NCBI GenBank assembly: GCA_937967375.1
Contig: CALCJF010000018.1
Span: 1-14,407, forward strand
Reading direction: 5' to 3'
Source: an uncultured Leucobacter sp.
Lineage (GTDB): Bacteria > Actinomycetota > Actinomycetes > Actinomycetales > Microbacteriaceae
DNA: 14,407 bases
In this document: one piece after another, positions 12,983-14,407 of the stretch
Numbering within the stretch: the stretch's first letter is position 1
How the letters are laid out: every line of letters starts with the position of its first letter
Translations under genes and position numbers: made by a program
The notes under the pieces: generated by a model
The model's input: the letters and a program-made list of their open reading frames with translations, nothing else
What the model was told of the DNA's origin: nothing
Database searches by the model: none

Positions 12983-13058
12983 TGGTGGGCGATACCGGAC
13001 TCGAACCGATGACCTCTTCCGTGTGAAGGAAGCGCGCTACCAACTGCGCCAATCGCCC
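12983..13058 (-). tRNA. tRNA-Val (anticodon CAC)
   Basis: The minus strand folds into a complete cloverleaf. The acceptor stem is GGGCGAT/ATCGCCC and the D-arm GCGC-AGTTGGTA-GCGC. The anticodon arm is CTTCC-TTCACAC-GGAAG with anticodon CAC, and the variable loop is AGGTC. The T-arm is ATCGG-TTCGAGT-CCGGT, followed by discriminator A and an encoded CCA (12983-12985). Anticodon CAC reads GUG (valine). Confidence 0.97.
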
Positions 13059-13112
13059 GCGTGGCTCACATTTGCTGTGATGCCAACCTCAACGATGTTA
13101 CACGATTTCTGA

Positions 13113-13135
13113 GGTGCGAGTGACCACTCCGCACC
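13113..13135. terminator. GC-rich hairpin, possible terminator of the HELLH protein gene
   Basis: GGTGCGAGTG (13113-13122) and CACTCCGCACC (13125-13135) pair with a single bulged base. The hairpin lies 30 bp past the stop of the metalloprotease-like gene and 55 bp before tRNA-Val on the same strand. No T-run follows, so an intrinsic terminator is only suggested; actinobacterial terminators often lack one. Confidence 0.4.
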
Positions 13136-13164
13136 GCTACTCGCGACACGCCGTGAAATCGCCA

Positions 13165-14190
13165 CTATACCTCGCCGGTGGGTGCTGGGGCCGGGGGAGC
13201 GAGCGCGCTGTCAAGCTGCTGTTCGAGTTCATGGTTGAGCTCGCTGAGTTCGAGCAGTTCGGTTCGCATCTGCTCATAGCGATCAATATCGGCGTTCAGG
13301 CTGCGCATCTCGGCACCGAGCGCATCCCGTCGCGAGTAGAAATCATCGCGGAGCCGGTAGAACTCATCGGGGTCGTTTGAGAACTCGAAGGCGTCGTTGC
13401 GCGCGACGAAGGATGCCCACTCGCTGTTGAACTGCTCGACCGCGGCATCGTAGGCGTCGCTGCGCGCCTCGACATCGCTTCGCAGTGACGCCATCTCGCT
13501 CTCAAGCTCCGAGGCTCGCTGCTTCAGCTGGTTAAAGACGGCGTGATAGTTGTCGAAGTAATCGAGAATTGCACCTCGATCTTCAAACCAGGTCGCGTAA
13601 TGCTGTTCAAGCCACTCGGGCAGATCTCGTTGCTCCGTGCCGAGCACTGAGTGCAATTCGTTCGCGAATGCGGTCTTCGAGAGTCCCGAATAGACCGACA
13701 TGCGTTCCTTGAGTTCGGGGTTTTCGGGCGCGAGCTCGTCGTAGAGTGCGTTGAGCTTTCGCGTCAACGAGGATCTCTCACCGTCGCCAATGCGGGCAAA
13801 CGCTGCGTGTAGTAACTCGTGTGCCGCGGTGACTTCGACGATGCCGTTGAGGCGCTCATCTTTGATCTCGAACAGGTGAATGCGGCCGCTGGTGTAGCAG
13901 CCGAGAATGTGCCCGTCTTCGGAATGATCGACGTTGGCGCATTGCTGATTGAAGTTCTGGCTCGCGTCGAGTGTGGGAGCAGATGCCCAGAAGATTCTGT
14001 GGCCAGCTTCGGTGAGACTCAGGTCGGAGGTCAACGTCTCGATCTGGGCGGTTGGTTCGAAGCGTTGCGCCGCGAAATGGTCGTTGATCTGTTGTCGGTT
14101 GAGATAGGCGAAAGTGCCACCGACGACCAACGCAACCAGAAGTAGGCAGGTGAGAACTCGTGAAGTAATCTTCTTCGCCGACACAGCCAT
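13165..14190 (-). CDS. Membrane-anchored HELLH metalloprotease-like protein with coiled coils
   Basis: This is a 341-residue protein I do not recognise by name. Residues about 11-30 form one hydrophobic segment after a basic N-terminus (A-K-K-I-T-S-R), a signal anchor placing the rest outside. Cys 84 and Cys 98 could form a disulfide. V-T-A-A-H-E-L-L-H-A-A-F (120-131) is a zincin HExxH site (His 124, Glu 125, His 128), and Glu 178 in F-A-N-E-L-H-S is a plausible third ligand of a gluzincin-type site. From about 213 the protein is charged and heptad-like (213-262 and 285-330), predicting long coiled coils, ending in a Pro/Ala-rich tail. ATG 14190 has TGGAG 5 nt upstream. It is flanked by tRNA-Val and tRNA-Gly. 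Protease activity is inferred from motifs only; loss of activity with a structural role is also possible. Confidence 0.8.
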   Translation of the reverse strand: MAVSAKKITSRVLTCLLLVALVVGGTFAYLNRQQINDHFAAQRFEPTAQIETLTSDLSLTEAGHRIFWASAPTLDASQNFNQQCANVDHSEDGHILGCYTSGRIHLFEIKDERLNGIVEVTAAHELLHAAFARIGDGERSSLTRKLNALYDELAPENPELKERMSVYSGLSKTAFANELHSVLGTEQRDLPEWLEQHYATWFEDRGAILDYFDNYHAVFNQLKQRASELESEMASLRSDVEARSDAYDAAVEQFNSEWASFVARNDAFEFSNDPDEFYRLRDDFYSRRDALGAEMRSLNADIDRYEQMRTELLELSELNHELEQQLDSALAPPAPAPTGEV

Positions 14191-14295
14191 GTACTCCAGT
14201 ATTGGGTGCTTCGAGCCACGAACTCGGCCAAACTCACCGGAACGTTACCGAAATGGGTTGTTATTACGGGGAACACGCCGTATTTCAGGCTCGAT

Positions 14296-14325
14296 TTGCG
14301 ACGCCTCCCAAAGTTCCCCTATAGT
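14296..14325 (+). promoter_or_regulatory. Strong promoter of tRNA-Gly
   Basis: TTGCGA (14296-14301) and TATAGT (14320-14325) are separated by 18 nt, the closest match to the vegetative sigma-70-type consensus in the window. The tRNA begins 27 nt after the -10, leaving a 5' leader of about 20 nt. Confidence 0.7.
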
Positions 14326-14352
14326 CATTCAAGTACACGGCAACGTGAACAT

Positions 14353-14407
14353 GCGGATGTAGCGCAGTTGGTAGCGCATCACCTTGCCAAGGTGAGGGTC
14401 GCGAGTT
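14353..14407 (+). tRNA. tRNA-Gly (anticodon GCC), 5' part, truncated by the window end
   Basis: GCGGATG (acceptor 5' strand), TA, the D-arm GCGC-AGTTGGTA-GCGC, anticodon arm TCACC-TTGCCAA-GGTGA with anticodon GCC, variable loop GGGTC and the start of the T-arm GCGAG-TT are present. The 3' half of the T-arm and acceptor lie beyond the window. GCC reads GGC/GGU (glycine). Confidence 0.93.

Noticed and set aside
13164..13169. TATAGT on the minus strand overlapping the stop of the HELLH gene, as a tRNA-Val promoter
   Set aside because: There is no -35 at suitable spacing, and it is over 100 nt from the tRNA with a hairpin between.
1..14407. Mobile elements, CRISPR arrays, prophage attachment sites, rRNA or riboswitches
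   Set aside because: I saw no transposase, integrase, regularly spaced repeats, duplicated tRNA 3' ends, rRNA or recognisable riboswitch core.

Overview
The window reads as ordinary chromosomal sequence of a high-GC Gram-positive bacterium, most likely an actinobacterium near Microbacteriaceae (Leucobacter-like). The reasons are the GC-rich third codon positions, frequent GTG starts, several apparently leaderless promoters (a TAGNNT -10 box 6-8 nt before the start codon), and families typical of that group: a DUF6458 mini membrane protein, a DUF1345 membrane protein, an actinobacterial DEAD/DEAH helicase and a LAXTG-type C-terminal motif. The genus assignment is inference. There is no phage, transposon, CRISPR array or integrase, and no gene-free stretch longer than about 170 bases.

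Left part (1-6100). The 3' end of an NAD-dependent epimerase/reductase-like gene overlaps, tail to tail, an MFS transporter. The transporter is translationally coupled (GTGA overlap) to a cysteine-free ArsR-type winged-helix repressor. In front of the repressor lies a perfect 15-bp inverted repeat overlapping a good leaderless promoter, so this looks like a self-repressed efflux operon. Behind it on the same strand is pdxY (vitamin B6 salvage). Next is a crotonase-fold protein with PaaG-type isomerase features rather than the two hydratase glutamates. It ends on the same CTAG as a convergent DUF2252 gene whose motifs suggest a permuted kinase-like fold. Divergent from DUF2252 is gluQRS (glutamyl-queuosine tRNA-Asp synthetase).

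Middle part (6085-11100). An SGNH hydrolase and a GerW/YtfJ-like membrane-anchored protein form a tight pair. Divergent to them is a 601-residue helicase with a large unassigned C-terminal region. A YbaK Cys-tRNA(Pro) deacylase and a DJ-1/PfpI-family protein meet tail to tail, followed by a DUF1345 membrane protein with its own leaderless promoter. A TCG-rich repetitive spacer separates the latter from the next block.

Right part (11100-14407). This holds DUF6458 and TspO/MBR membrane proteins on the minus strand, then a plus-strand pair with a GTGA overlap: a 70-residue protein that is almost entirely a LASTG sorting-signal-like tail, and a HAD phosphatase. Then come tRNA-Val(CAC), an uncharacterised membrane-anchored HELLH metalloprotease-like protein with long coiled coils, and the first 55 bases of tRNA-Gly(GCC) behind a near-consensus promoter.

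Most of the window is housekeeping or accessory metabolism in short transcription units. The least explained parts are the HELLH coiled-coil protein, the LASTG mini-protein, DUF2252 and the GerW-like/SGNH pair.
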